Origin: Roseomonas alba
GTDB taxonomy: Bacteria > Pseudomonadota > Alphaproteobacteria > Acetobacterales > Acetobacteraceae
Direction: 5' to 3'
DNA length: 64,000 nucleotides
Assembly: GCF_019430885.1 (NCBI RefSeq)
Contig: NZ_JAHYBZ010000001.1
Span: forward strand, 1 to 64,000
Of this stretch, positions 28,548-36,698 are shown in pieces. Each line of letters starts with the position of its first letter. The first letter of the stretch is position 1. A model generated the notes under the pieces. It made no database searches and was not told the origin of the DNA. It worked only from the letters and a program-made list of their open reading frames with translations. The position numbers and the translations under genes were made by a program.

Positions 28548-30197
28548 TCACTTCGCCCGCCATTCCTCGGCCCAGAGCGTCGACACGTTCAACTGCCCTG
28601 TCGGCCGCACGCCTTCCAGCCATTGCGGCCAGACATGCGCGTCCGCGCGGAACCAGAGCGGGATGGCGGGCAGGTCCTCGGCGTAGATCGCCTGGAGCCG
28701 GCGCCACATCTCGCGGCGTTGCGGCACGTCGAGCTGTTCGGGGATGTCCTGCGTCAGCCGATCGACCTCGGCGTTGCGGTAGCCGCCGAAATTCTGGCCG
28801 GACCAGTTGGTGGCCTCGCGGGGGATCTCGTCGGAATTGAGCGTCGAGCGCGGGACGGATTCCGGTGCCGAGATCCAGGCGAACAGTGCCAACCCCTGGA
28901 AGCGGCGGCGGGACAAGGTTTCGGCGAAGAAGACGCGCGGCGGCTCGTTGCGGATGCGGGCCTCGATGCCGGCTTGGCGCCACATGCCCTGCAGCACCTG
29001 CTGCACCTGTTCGCGGGCACGGTTGCCGGCGGTCGTCATGAATTCCAGGGACAGGCGATCCCCGGCGGCGTTGCGGCGGATGCCGTCGGGGCCGGGGGTC
29101 CAGCCGGCCTCGTCCAGCAGGGCGCGGGCGCGGGCCAGGTCGAAGGGCCATTGCCGGACATCCGGGTCGAACATCGGGTCGAGCGGATTGACCGAGGTAT
29201 GCGCGACGGGCTGGCGGCCGGCGAAGAGGCGTTCGCTGATGGTCTTGCGGTCTGTCGCCAGCAGCAGGGCGCGACGCACGCGCACATCGTCCAGCGGCGG
29301 GGTATCGAGGCGGACGTCGAGATGCTCGTAGATCAGCCCCGGCTGGTAGTGGAAGAGGAAGCGGTTGCCGGTGCGGCGTTCCAGCGCGATGGCCTGTTCC
29401 AGCGGCAGGCCGAGCTCGCCCGCGACCATGTCCACCTGGCCGGCGAGGAGCTGGGCCTCGAGGGCCGTCGTGTTCTCGACCGTGCGGATGGTGATGCGAC
29501 GGAAGTGCGGGGCCTCGCCGCTCCAGACCGGGTTGCGTTCCAGCGTGACGGAGGCGCCGGGCTGTACCGCGGTGATGCGGAACGGGCCGTTCCACAAGGC
29601 GGGGTTGGTCGTCTCGGTGTCGTAGGCGGTGCGGGTGCGATAGGTGCGGGGATCGGCCTGCCAGCGTTCGCGCTCGACATGGGCGGGCAGGGGCTGGAAG
29701 TCGCCCATGGAGTTGTATTCGAAGGTCACGCGGTCGAAGCGCAGGGTGACGGTGCGCGGATCGACGACGATGAGCTCATAGGCGCTGCGGTAGAATTCGG
29801 AGGGACCGAAGCCGGTGGCGGGGTTGCGGCCGGCTTCCCAGGCGAAACGCAGGTCTTCCGAGGAGACCGGCGTGCCATCGCCCCAGCGCAGGCCCTCGCG
29901 CAGGCGGTAGGTGACGCGCATGCCCGCCTTGCCGTCAGGCGTGGTCTCGCGTTCGGCCAGGCCGTTCTCGAGTGTCGGCAGGGTCTCGCAGGTCAGGCAG
30001 GTGAGGCGCCAATCGGCGCCGTATGCGGTCAGCGGACGGCGCGCAAAGCCCAGCACGTAGGACTTCGCGGCCATGTTCTCGATGTTGGGATGAAACGTCG
30101 AAGGATACTGCGTGATGCCGATGGTCAGCGCGTCGCGCGGCTGGGCGGCGGCGGGCGAGGCCACCGCCAGCAGCAGCGCGGCGACGCGCAGCCGCAT
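28548..30197 (-). CDS. Peptide-type ABC transporter substrate-binding protein
   Basis: 549-residue periplasmic binding protein of the SBP_bac_5 (OppA/DppA) family: signal peptide [19 protein letters not shown], then ALTIGITQYPSTFHPN, the family pattern YRLREGLRWGDGTPVSSEDLRFAWE (about 97-121) and WNGPFRITAVQPGASVTLERNP. The ligand could be a peptide or another small polar molecule. Its ATG overlaps the pyrE stop (TGATG), so translation is coupled to pyrE. The permease genes follow after a 450-bp hairpin-rich gap. Confidence 0.9.
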   Translation of the reverse strand: MRLRVAALLLAVASPAAAQPRDALTIGITQYPSTFHPNIENMAAKSYVLGFARRPLTAYGADWRLTCLTCETLPTLENGLAERETTPDGKAGMRVTYRLREGLRWGDGTPVSSEDLRFAWEAGRNPATGFGPSEFYRSAYELIVVDPRTVTLRFDRVTFEYNSMGDFQPLPAHVERERWQADPRTYRTRTAYDTETTNPALWNGPFRITAVQPGASVTLERNPVWSGEAPHFRRITIRTVENTTALEAQLLAGQVDMVAGELGLPLEQAIALERRTGNRFLFHYQPGLIYEHLDVRLDTPPLDDVRVRRALLLATDRKTISERLFAGRQPVAHTSVNPLDPMFDPDVRQWPFDLARARALLDEAGWTPGPDGIRRNAAGDRLSLEFMTTAGNRAREQVQQVLQGMWRQAGIEARIRNEPPRVFFAETLSRRRFQGLALFAWISAPESVPRSTLNSDEIPREATNWSGQNFGGYRNAEVDRLTQDIPEQLDVPQRREMWRRLQAIYAEDLPAIPLWFRADAHVWPQWLEGVRPTGQLNVSTLWAEEWRAK

Positions 30198-30916
30198 CAG
30201 ACGGCGTCCTTCAGCTTCGCCTCATCCGCGCTCGCCACGCCGCCATGCGACGCCGACCAGGTCACCGGGTCTTCCAGGAACTTGCGCACTTCCTTGAGTG
30301 CCGCCTCGCTGAAATACGGCTTCTCGCGGCACACTTCGAGCACGTCCCACCAGGTGCAGAGGTGGTGCAGGTTCAGCCCCATCTCCTTCATCTTCTCGAA
30401 GGACCCGGGGAAGACGCCGTAGAAGAAGACGACGAAGGTGTGCTCGCAGACGGCACCGGCCTCGCGCAGCGCGTTGGCGAAGCGGATCTTGGACCCGCCA
30501 TCGGTGGTCAGGTCCTCGACCAGCAGGGTGCGCTGACCGACCGGCACCTCGCCCTCGATCTGGGCATTGCGGCCGAAGCCCTTCGGCTTCTTCCGGACAT
30601 AGGCCATGGGCGCCATCATCCGGTCGGCGATCCAGGCGCCGAAGGGGATGCCCGCCGTCTCGCCGCCCACCACCACGTCGATCGATTCATAGCCGACATG
30701 GCGGCCGATCTTCTCGACGCCGAGCTCCATGATCCGGTTGCGCGCCCGGGGGAAGGAGATGATCTTGCGGCAGTCGATATAGACCGGGCTCTTCCAGCCG
30801 CTGGTGAAGGTATAGGGCTCTTCGGGCCGGAAATTGATGGCCTTGATCTCAAGCAGGATGCGCGCGGTGGTCAGGGCGGCGTCGCGGTCCCAGTCGGAGG
30901 CGTGCAGCGCGGTCAT
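30197..30916 (-). CDS. pyrE: Orotate phosphoribosyltransferase
   Basis: Makes OMP from orotate and PRPP in pyrimidine synthesis. The 239-residue product carries [33 protein letters not shown] and the PRPP signature [13 protein letters not shown]. The unusually long C-terminal part (about 160-239) contains [17 protein letters not shown], as in other alphaproteobacterial OPRTs. It is the first gene of a minus-strand operon with the binding protein and permeases, and divergent from the ELM1-like gene across 63 bp. Confidence 0.94.
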   Translation of the reverse strand: MTALHASDWDRDAALTTARILLEIKAINFRPEEPYTFTSGWKSPVYIDCRKIISFPRARNRIMELGVEKIGRHVGYESIDVVVGGETAGIPFGAWIADRMMAPMAYVRKKPKGFGRNAQIEGEVPVGQRTLLVEDLTTDGGSKIRFANALREAGAVCEHTFVVFFYGVFPGSFEKMKEMGLNLHHLCTWWDVLEVCREKPYFSEAALKEVRKFLEDPVTWSASHGGVASADEAKLKDAV

Positions 30917-30979
30917 GGGGGTTCGTCCTGGCGGTGGTCTGTCCACGGACTGTCGTAATCGGCAGGGCCGGCCGCGTCC

Positions 30980-31924
30980 ATGACTGAGGACGATCCGAAT
31001 CGCATCTGGGTGCTGGCGGACCCGCGCGCCGGCACGGCGGCGCAGGCGATCGGCATCGCGGAACGGCTCGGCCGGCCGTTCCGGACCGTCCCGCTGGCCT
31101 GGGGGCGCCTCGCGCGGCTGCCGCTGCGCTGGCCGACGCTTGTCGGGCTGACGCCAGAAAGCCGCGGCGGCATCGTCGCGCCGTGGCCGGAGGTTGTCCT
31201 CTCGGCCGGGCGGCGCAGCGCGCCGGTCGCCCTGTGGCTCGGGCGGCGGGGTGCGCGCACCGTTCACTGCATGCGCCCCGGCTTTGCCGAGACCCGCTTC
31301 GACCTGCTGGTGATCGGCCGCCACGATGCGCCGCCCGAAGCGCCCAACATCCTGCCTATCCTCGGCGCCACCCACCGCATGTCGCCCGGCCGGCTGGCCG
31401 CAGCGCGCGCGGAATTCGCGGCCCTGGGCGACTATCCCGGCCCCCGCATCGCCCTGATGCTCGGTGGCCCACCGCGCGGCGAGGGGATGGACCCCGCCGC
31501 CGCCGCCGCCATCGCGCGCCAGGTCGCAGGCTTTGGCGGATCGGTCCTGGCCACCGGGTCGCGCCGCACGGGCCGCGACGCCGAAGACGCTGTGGCCGAT
31601 GCGCTGGCCGCGGTTCCGCACCGCCTCCATCGCTGGGGCGATGCCGGTCCCAACCCCTATGCCGGGCTGCTCGCCTGGGCGGATGCAGTGGTGGTGACGG
31701 GCGATTCCGTCTCCATGCTGTCCGAGGCCCTGGCCACCACCGTCCCGGTCTTCATCGCCGATCCGGGCGGTCTCGGCGCACGGCACCACAGGCTGCACGA
31801 AACGCTTTATGCTGCCGGCCAGGCGCGGCCGCTGGCAGAGGCCCCCACCCCCTTCGCCCGCGCCCCCTTCGACGAAACTGGCCGCGTCGCCTTCGAGATC
31901 ACGCAACGCTTCCTTCGCCCCTGA
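30980..31924 (+). CDS. ELM1/GtrOC1-like family protein
   Basis: 314-residue soluble protein of the mitochondrial-fission-ELM1 family (formerly DUF1022), which has a glycosyltransferase-B-like fold. Family marks: [78 protein letters not shown] and the C-terminal [21 protein letters not shown]. The biochemical role in bacteria is not settled; a nucleotide-sugar enzyme of the envelope is plausible. Divergent from pyrE. Confidence 0.85.
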   Translation: MTEDDPNRIWVLADPRAGTAAQAIGIAERLGRPFRTVPLAWGRLARLPLRWPTLVGLTPESRGGIVAPWPEVVLSAGRRSAPVALWLGRRGARTVHCMRPGFAETRFDLLVIGRHDAPPEAPNILPILGATHRMSPGRLAAARAEFAALGDYPGPRIALMLGGPPRGEGMDPAAAAAIARQVAGFGGSVLATGSRRTGRDAEDAVADALAAVPHRLHRWGDAGPNPYAGLLAWADAVVVTGDSVSMLSEALATTVPVFIADPGGLGARHHRLHETLYAAGQARPLAEAPTPFARAPFDETGRVAFEITQRFLRP

Positions 31925-31941
31925 CATCCGGAGAGAGCCCC

Positions 31942-32403
31942 ATGCGTCCCGTCCTCGCCGCCCTGCCCCTGCTGCTCCTCGCCGGCACGGCCGGGGCGCA
32001 GCAGGCCACTCGCACGCCGGCGCCGCCGCTGCTCGCCTGCCCGCCCTCGATCGAGGTGCAATCCCGCGACGAGATCCGTCCGCCCAATGGCTGGGAACTT
32101 CGCCCCGAACCCCAGCGCCACTGGCTGCGCGGCGCCGACCTGTATGAAGGCGACCCCGCCGATCGCGTACAGCTCCGCCCCGATGGCGATCAGCGGACGC
32201 GGCGGGAATGGTGGGACCTTGGCGGCAACCGCCAGCCCTATCGCCTCGTCTGCCGCTATGAGGGCCTCGAAGCCGGCATCATGGCGACGGTCCCCGCCGC
32301 GGCCCGCCGCTGCGAGGTCTCCAGCTTCCGCGAGAACAGCCGCGGCATGCGACATGGCCGCATCGTCAGCGGACCCGAGCAGGTGGTGGTCGCCTGCCGC
32401 TAG
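31942..32403 (+). CDS. Small secreted protein, STY0301-like
   Basis: 153-residue precursor with signal peptide [19 protein letters not shown]. The mature protein begins [16 protein letters not shown] and contains [19 protein letters not shown] and AARRCEVSS, giving three spaced cysteines and the 'CP..I.V ... Y..VC.Y' pattern I associate with the STY0301 family of small periplasmic proteins; that assignment is tentative. GGAGAGAG precedes the start, 18 bp after the ELM1-like gene. Confidence 0.65.
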   Translation: MRPVLAALPLLLLAGTAGAQQATRTPAPPLLACPPSIEVQSRDEIRPPNGWELRPEPQRHWLRGADLYEGDPADRVQLRPDGDQRTRREWWDLGGNRQPYRLVCRYEGLEAGIMATVPAAARRCEVSSFRENSRGMRHGRIVSGPEQVVVACR

Positions 32404-32467
32404 AGCCGTTCCCGTTCGTCTTCGCTCGCGGCAACGACTCCAGTCTCTTGTTTCGCGAGCATCTTCA

Positions 32468-32495
32468 CCCGATCAGCTGATTTCACCTGATCGGG
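32468..32495. repeat. Perfect 9-bp inverted repeat in a short intergenic gap
   Basis: CCCGATCAG-CTGATTTCAC-CTGATCGGG, between the STY0301-like gene and the FMN reductase gene. It is unrelated in sequence to the GGAGAGGGGC elements. It could be a terminator, an operator for the FMN reductase, or one copy of another dispersed repeat; the flanks (AGAGCCGTTCCCG at 32403) also look repeat-like. Confidence 0.5.
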
Positions 32496-32527
32496 ATCTG
32501 ATCCAGCCCCGAAAGGACTCCTGCCTG

Positions 32528-33076
32528 ATGAAGATCGTCGGACTATCCGGAAGCCTGCGCCGCGGTTCCTTCAACACCGCCCTGCTGCGCGCCGCGGCCG
32601 GGCTGATGCCGGAGGGCGCGGAACTCTCGGTCGAGACCATCCATGGCATCCCCGTCTATGACGGCGATGCCGAGGCGGCCGAGGGCATCCCGCCCGCCGT
32701 CGCCGCTCTGAAGGACAAGATCGCGGCCGCCGATGCGCTGCTGATGGTCTCGCCGGAGTACAACAACTCCATCCCTGGCCCCTTCAAGAACGCGATCGAC
32801 TGGCTATCCCGTCCGCCCGCTGATGCAGGCCGGGTCTTCGCCGGGCGGAAGGTGGCGCTGATCGGCGCCTCGCCGGGCGGCTTCGGCACCATCCTGGCGC
32901 AGAATGCCTGGCTGCCGGTGCTCCGCACGCTGGGCTGCGAATTGTGGACCGGGGGACGCCTGATGGTGTCGCGCGCCGGGGGAGTGTTCGACGCGGAGGG
33001 AGCGCTGACGGATGCGGCGGTGACGAAGATGCTGCGCGACTACCTGGCGGGGTTCGTGGCGTTCGTGGGGAAGTGA
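32528..33076 (+). CDS. NADPH-dependent FMN reductase family protein
   Basis: 182-residue flavodoxin-like protein. The start MKIVGLSGSLRRGSFNTALLR is the FMN phosphate-binding loop of the NADPH-dependent FMN/chromate/azo-reductase family (ChrR-like), followed by LLMVSPEYNNSIPGPFKNAIDWLSR and ALIGASPGGFGTILAQN. Probably a soluble quinone or flavin reductase acting against oxidative stress; the physiological acceptor cannot be read. GAAAGGA lies upstream of the ATG. Element copy F follows. Confidence 0.88.
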   Translation: MKIVGLSGSLRRGSFNTALLRAAAGLMPEGAELSVETIHGIPVYDGDAEAAEGIPPAVAALKDKIAAADALLMVSPEYNNSIPGPFKNAIDWLSRPPADAGRVFAGRKVALIGASPGGFGTILAQNAWLPVLRTLGCELWTGGRLMVSRAGGVFDAEGALTDAAVTKMLRDYLAGFVAFVGK

Positions 33077-33085
33077 CGTGGGGGA

Positions 33086-33345
33086 TTGGAGAGGGGCTCT
33101 GCCCCTCTCCAAGCCTCTCCCCGCCAAAGGCCACAGGGCCTTTGGAAACCGTCACCTGGCGCCGGGCGCGGCGGGCCGGCCGATGGGATGAGCCGCGCAG
33201 AAGGCACGACGCCGGCAAGACTCCGGGCGCCGGGCATGGCGTGCGCATCGGCGTTGCGAACTCCCGCTCTGCCCCGCACCAGGTATCGGTTTCCAAAGGC
33301 CTCGGGCCTTTGGCGGGGTGGCTTGGAGGGGCAGAGCCCCTCCAA
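33086..33345. repeat. Long inverted-repeat intergenic element, copy F (best preserved)
   Basis: 260 bp with two nearly mirror-image arms of about 80 nt. Left: hairpin I (33086-33112, 12-bp stem TTGGAGAGGGGC with loop TCT), CCCCG, hairpin II (33124-33145, CCAAAGGCC-ACAG-GGCCTTTGG), then AAACCGTCACCTGGCGCCGGGC. Right, on the opposite strand: hairpin I (33323-33345), ACCCCG, hairpin II (33293-33313), AAACCGATACCTGGTGCGGGGC. It lies between two convergent genes (FMN reductase and crotonase) and fills the gap. No target-site duplication is evident at the ends. Confidence 0.9.
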
Positions 33346-33421
33346 TAGCGACAGTGAAGGCACCAGGATCTTCAGCGGGGCCTTCCATCTCGTGCCAGGA
33401 CGCGCGCCGCCGCAGCCCGCG

Positions 33422-34225
33422 CTACCGCCCCACGAAATGCGGCGCCCGCTTCGACAGGAACGCATCGCGCCCTTCGCGGTGATCCTCGCTTTCGCGCAGC
33501 AGGGCCTGGGCATCCGCCTCGGCTTTGAGGAACTCCGCCAGACTACCCTGCGACCGCGCGAGCAACTGCTTCGCCATCCCGTTCGACAGCGGCGCGACGG
33601 CGGCGATGTCGCGCGCGATGGCGCGCGCCTGGTCCAGGGCCGCGCCGGGTTCCGCCAGGGTCTCGACCAGGCCGAGGCGAGCGGCTTCTTCCGCCGGCAG
33701 GGGCTTGCCACGGAACATCAGCAGCCTGGTCGGGCCGGAGCCGATCCGCCGCGGCAGCGTCCAGCCCGCGCCCATGTCCGGCACCAGGCCTATGCGGTTG
33801 AAGGAACAGGTGAAGACCGCGTTGCGCGCCGCGACCACGATGTCGCAGGCCGCGGCGAGGGACAGGCCCGCCCCGGCGGCATGGCCTTCCACCGCGGCGA
33901 TGACGGGTTTCTCGCCTTCCACCAGCAGGCGGATGATGTGGTGGCTCGTGCGCATCATGCGGGCGCGGCTTTCCAGCGGCGTCTGCTGGCCCATGGCCGA
34001 GATGTCCCCGCCCGCGCAGAAATGCCCGCCCGCGCCGGTGAGGATGATGACGCGGCAGGCCGGGTCGGCGAGGCCGTGTTCCAGGTGCCGGATCAGCGCC
34101 TCCCGCAGTGGGGCGGCGAGGGCGTTGCGCCGGCGTGGATGGCTGAGCGTGAGTTCGAGGACGCCGTCGGCGAAGGCGGCGTGGGTGGTCGCCTCCTCGG
34201 CAGGCGCCGGTGCGGTGTCATTCAT
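33422..34225 (-). CDS. Enoyl-CoA hydratase/isomerase family protein (PaaG-like)
   Basis: 267-residue crotonase-fold protein. The oxyanion-hole loops are seen in HFCAGGDISAMG and VEGHAAGAGLSLAAACDIV. At the usual second catalytic Glu position the sequence reads NRIGLVPDMGAGWTLPR, with Asp instead of Glu, as in PaaG/isomerase-type members rather than hydratases. So isomerisation of an acyl-CoA double bond or epoxide is more likely than hydration. No phenylacetate or beta-oxidation genes adjoin it. Convergent with the FMN reductase gene. Confidence 0.85.
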   Translation of the reverse strand: MNDTAPAPAEEATTHAAFADGVLELTLSHPRRRNALAAPLREALIRHLEHGLADPACRVIILTGAGGHFCAGGDISAMGQQTPLESRARMMRTSHHIIRLLVEGEKPVIAAVEGHAAGAGLSLAAACDIVVAARNAVFTCSFNRIGLVPDMGAGWTLPRRIGSGPTRLLMFRGKPLPAEEAARLGLVETLAEPGAALDQARAIARDIAAVAPLSNGMAKQLLARSQGSLAEFLKAEADAQALLRESEDHREGRDAFLSKRAPHFVGR

Positions 34226-34279
34226 GGGGCGGTTCCCTTCCCTGGGCGGCCGGTCTGCGACGGCCCGTGCAGGATAGGG

Positions 34280-34298
34280 GGAGGGGCGGCGCCCCTCC
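34280..34298 (-). terminator. Solo hairpin I between TRAP binding protein and crotonase genes
   Basis: GGAGGGGC-GGC-GCCCCTCC, the terminal hairpin of the dispersed elements without the rest of the arm, in the short gap between the stop of the TRAP binding-protein gene (34308) and the crotonase start (34225), both minus strand. Probably a terminator or 3'-end stabiliser for the upstream gene. Confidence 0.6.
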
Positions 34299-34307
34299 AA
34301 GCCAGGG

Positions 34308-35273
34308 TCAGCGCCGGTAGGCAGCGAGGATCGCCCGCCCGGCGTCGCCGGCCTGGGCTTCCCAGGCTGTCGTCGCGCCGGCGGCGGCCTGGCGCAGGGC
34401 CGCGCGCAGGGCGTCGGTCGGTTCGTGGATCGCCACGTTGTTCTCACGCATCGTGCGCTGGTTGGCGGCGAGCCGACCTTCGATGGCCTGCCACTGCCGC
34501 GTCTCGGTTTCCGCGGCCGCGGCCGTGATGGCCTCGCGACCCGTGGCGGGCAGGGCCGCCAGGGCCGTCTTCGACGCGAAGGCCAGCGAGATCGGCCAAG
34601 CGTAGTCCGCGATGGTGAAGTTCGGCAGCCAACGCCACAACCGCCGCCCCGCGCCGCCATCGCCCGAGGACAGCACCGCATCGAGCGCGCCGGATTCGAG
34701 CCGCGCCTCGACCTCGGCGAAGGACAGCACCTCGGCATTCGCGCCGGCGGCGCGCAGCACCGCGGTGCCCGTGGCGTCATAAGTGCGCACGCGCAGGCCC
34801 TGCAGGTCCTCGGGCTTCGTCACCGGCCGCTTGGTCCACAGGCCCGATGGCGGCCAGGGCGTGGTCCAGAGCAGCGCCGCGCCCTGCTTCTCGGCCGCCG
34901 CGGCGTAGTGCGGCCGCGCCAGGTCCCGCAGCCGCGCCGCATCGGCATAGGAGGCGGTGAGGAAGGGCAGGGAGGATAGCAGGAACATCGGATCGACCGC
35001 GTTCAGCGATCCCGAAAAGGCATCGACCACCGCGAAGCGCCCCTGCGCGAGCGCGGTGAAGGCCGCGGCCGAGCGATACCCGTCCGGCGCGCCCGGCGCG
35101 GCCGTGACCGGCACGCCGCGGCGCGTCGCGGCCTCGGCGAAGAAGGTCACGCCCTCGCCGGGGATGGAGGTCGCCGGATATTCGGACGCGGCCGTCCAGC
35201 CGGGCGTCTGGGCATGGGCCGAGCCCAGGGCGAGCGCCGGCGCGGCGAGGATCAGGCGGCGGGGAAGGGTCAT
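34308..35273 (-). CDS. TRAP transporter substrate-binding protein (DctP family)
   Basis: 321-residue periplasmic binding protein: signal peptide MTLPRRLILAAPALALGSAHA, then WTAASEYPATSIPGEGVTFFAE and the DctP-type second half (KPEDLQGLRVRTYDATGTAVLRAAGANAEVL with the ligand-carboxylate Arg in GLRVRTY, EVEARLESGALDAVLSSGDGGAG). No DctQ or DctM membrane subunit lies next to it, so it is an orphan. Its start overlaps the stop of the NeuD-type gene by 4 bp. Confidence 0.82.
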   Translation of the reverse strand: MTLPRRLILAAPALALGSAHAQTPGWTAASEYPATSIPGEGVTFFAEAATRRGVPVTAAPGAPDGYRSAAAFTALAQGRFAVVDAFSGSLNAVDPMFLLSSLPFLTASYADAARLRDLARPHYAAAAEKQGAALLWTTPWPPSGLWTKRPVTKPEDLQGLRVRTYDATGTAVLRAAGANAEVLSFAEVEARLESGALDAVLSSGDGGAGRRLWRWLPNFTIADYAWPISLAFASKTALAALPATGREAITAAAAETETRQWQAIEGRLAANQRTMRENNVAIHEPTDALRAALRQAAAGATTAWEAQAGDAGRAILAAYRR

Positions 35274-35917
35274 GGCGCGGGCTCCGGCAGGGCTTTGGCG
35301 GGCACGCCGGCGACGGTCGCGCCGGGTGGGACGTCGGCGAGAACCGCCGCGCCCGCGCCGATGATGGCGCCCGCACCGATCGTCACGCCAGGGCGGATCA
35401 CCGCCCCGGCGCCGATCATGGCCCGCGCGCCGACCCGCACGCCGCCGGTCAGGATGGCGCCCGGCGCGATATGGGCGGCGTCCTCGACCACGCAGTCATG
35501 TTCGACGATGGCCCCGGTGTTGACCAGGACGAGGCGGCCGAGCTGCGCCTCGGGCCCGATGACCGCGCGGGCCAGCACGGCGCAGCCGTCGCCGATCGTC
35601 GCACCGTGACCGAGGATGGCGGCCGGATGGATCAGCGCCGGCAACCCGAAGCCCGCCGCCGCAAGGCGCCCGGCCGCTGCTACGCGCTGCGCATTGTGGC
35701 CGATCGCCGGATGGGCCCGCGTGACGCCCGATCGCACCAGCCCGGGAAGGCGCGATTCGTCGCCCAGCACCGTCACGCCGAGCAGCGACGCGACCTTCGG
35801 TGCCGCATCCACCACGCCCGCGGGGCGCCACCCGCCATGCGCCAGCACCAGGTCGAGCACCGCCTTGCCGTGCCCACCCGCCCCCAGCACCAGGATCGCC
35901 GGCTTGTCGTCATGCAT
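35270..35917 (-). CDS. NeuD/PglD-type hexapeptide acyltransferase
   Basis: 215-residue sugar O- or N-acyltransferase of the NeuD/PglD type: a Rossmann-like N-terminal part (ILVLGAGGHGKAVLDLVLAHGG, about 8-30), the catalytic-His region VLVNTGAIVEHDCVVEDAAHIAPGA, and a left-handed beta-helix built from hexapeptide repeats (IGDGCAVLARAVIG to AGVPAKALPEP). The usual acceptor is an amino sugar of a surface glycan. No glycan cluster adjoins; instead it is coupled to a TRAP binding protein, an odd pairing. Confidence 0.85.
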   Translation of the reverse strand: MHDDKPAILVLGAGGHGKAVLDLVLAHGGWRPAGVVDAAPKVASLLGVTVLGDESRLPGLVRSGVTRAHPAIGHNAQRVAAAGRLAAAGFGLPALIHPAAILGHGATIGDGCAVLARAVIGPEAQLGRLVLVNTGAIVEHDCVVEDAAHIAPGAILTGGVRVGARAMIGAGAVIRPGVTIGAGAIIGAGAAVLADVPPGATVAGVPAKALPEPAP

Positions 35918-36007
35918 CGCGCCACACTACACGCAGAGGGTCGGTGCCATCACCCTGCCGCGCCGAAGGAGCTACACTGCGTCGACCAGCCTACCCGGAG
36001 GAGATGG

Positions 36008-36628
36008 ATGCGCATCCTCGCCGTCATTGCCACCCTGATTGCGATGGTCGCCGGTGCCGCACCGGCCTCGGCGCAGAACCGCTTCTGGCTGCAGAACAAT
36101 ACCGACCGAACGATCGTCGCGGCCAATGTCTCGCCGTCGCGGGTGCAGGAATGGGGGCCGAACATCCTGACCCAGGGGCCGATCCGCCCCGGGATGCAGG
36201 TCTGGGTCGAGCCCACTTTCCCCGACTGCTACCTCGATATCCGGGTGCGCTTCGCGGATGGGACCGAGGACGGGCATCTTGGCGTGCATGCCTGCACCCT
36301 CTCGCGCATCACCTTCGGCCGCGACGTGCCCTATCAGCCGACGCCCGAGCCGCCGCCGGAACGCGTCGTCGCCAACCCGTCCTTCACCTTCGTCAATCGC
36401 AGCGGAGAGACGATCCGCGAGATCTACGTGTCGCTGACCAGCAACCGGAACTGGGGCGCCGACCGGCTGGGGCCGCGCAACATCCTCCCGCCCGGGGCTT
36501 CCATGCAGATCACGCTGCCACGCGGGGAGGTCTGCACGGTGGATATGCGCGTCGTCTACATGGATCGGCGCGTGATGGAACGGCGCAATGTCGAGACCTG
36601 CTCGATGCGGAACTTCGCCTGGCGGTAG
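36008..36628 (+). CDS. Secreted protein with two tandem homologous domains
   Basis: 206-residue precursor with signal peptide MRILAVIATLIAMVAG to ASAQ. The mature part is an internal duplication: module 1 (about 26-105, FWLQNNTDRTIVAANVS ... WGPNIL ... DCYLDIRVRF ... HACTLSRITF) aligns along its length with module 2 (about 125-206, FTFVNRSGETIREIYVS ... WGADRL ... VCTVDMRVVY ... ETCSMRNFAW). Each has two cysteines at matching places, suggesting one disulfide per module, joined by a Pro/Glu linker. I do not recognise the family. A GGAGGAG site precedes the ATG. Confidence 0.75.
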   Translation: MRILAVIATLIAMVAGAAPASAQNRFWLQNNTDRTIVAANVSPSRVQEWGPNILTQGPIRPGMQVWVEPTFPDCYLDIRVRFADGTEDGHLGVHACTLSRITFGRDVPYQPTPEPPPERVVANPSFTFVNRSGETIREIYVSLTSNRNWGADRLGPRNILPPGASMQITLPRGEVCTVDMRVVYMDRRVMERRNVETCSMRNFAWR

Positions 36629-36668
36629 GAAAGGCAGGAGAGGCGCGGCTTCTGCCTGGACGGAAAGC

Positions 36669-36691
36669 GGAGAGGGGCAGTGCCCCTCTCC
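36669..36691. terminator. Solo hairpin I between convergent genes
   Basis: GGAGAGGGGC-AGT-GCCCCTCTCC, a perfect 10-bp stem identical in type to hairpin I of the dispersed elements but standing alone, 7 bp beyond the GST stop and 40 bp after the duplicated-domain gene. It can terminate transcription from both sides. Confidence 0.75.
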
Positions 36692-36698
36692 AATCGCC

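Noticed and set aside
28210..28686. Plus-strand open frame with a 13-residue repeat (RGLGRAELSPIEA) across the hairpin array
   Set aside because: The period (39 bp) is a multiple of three, so open frames follow automatically from the array in more than one frame. There is no ribosome-binding site or conserved domain, and it is antisense to the operon.
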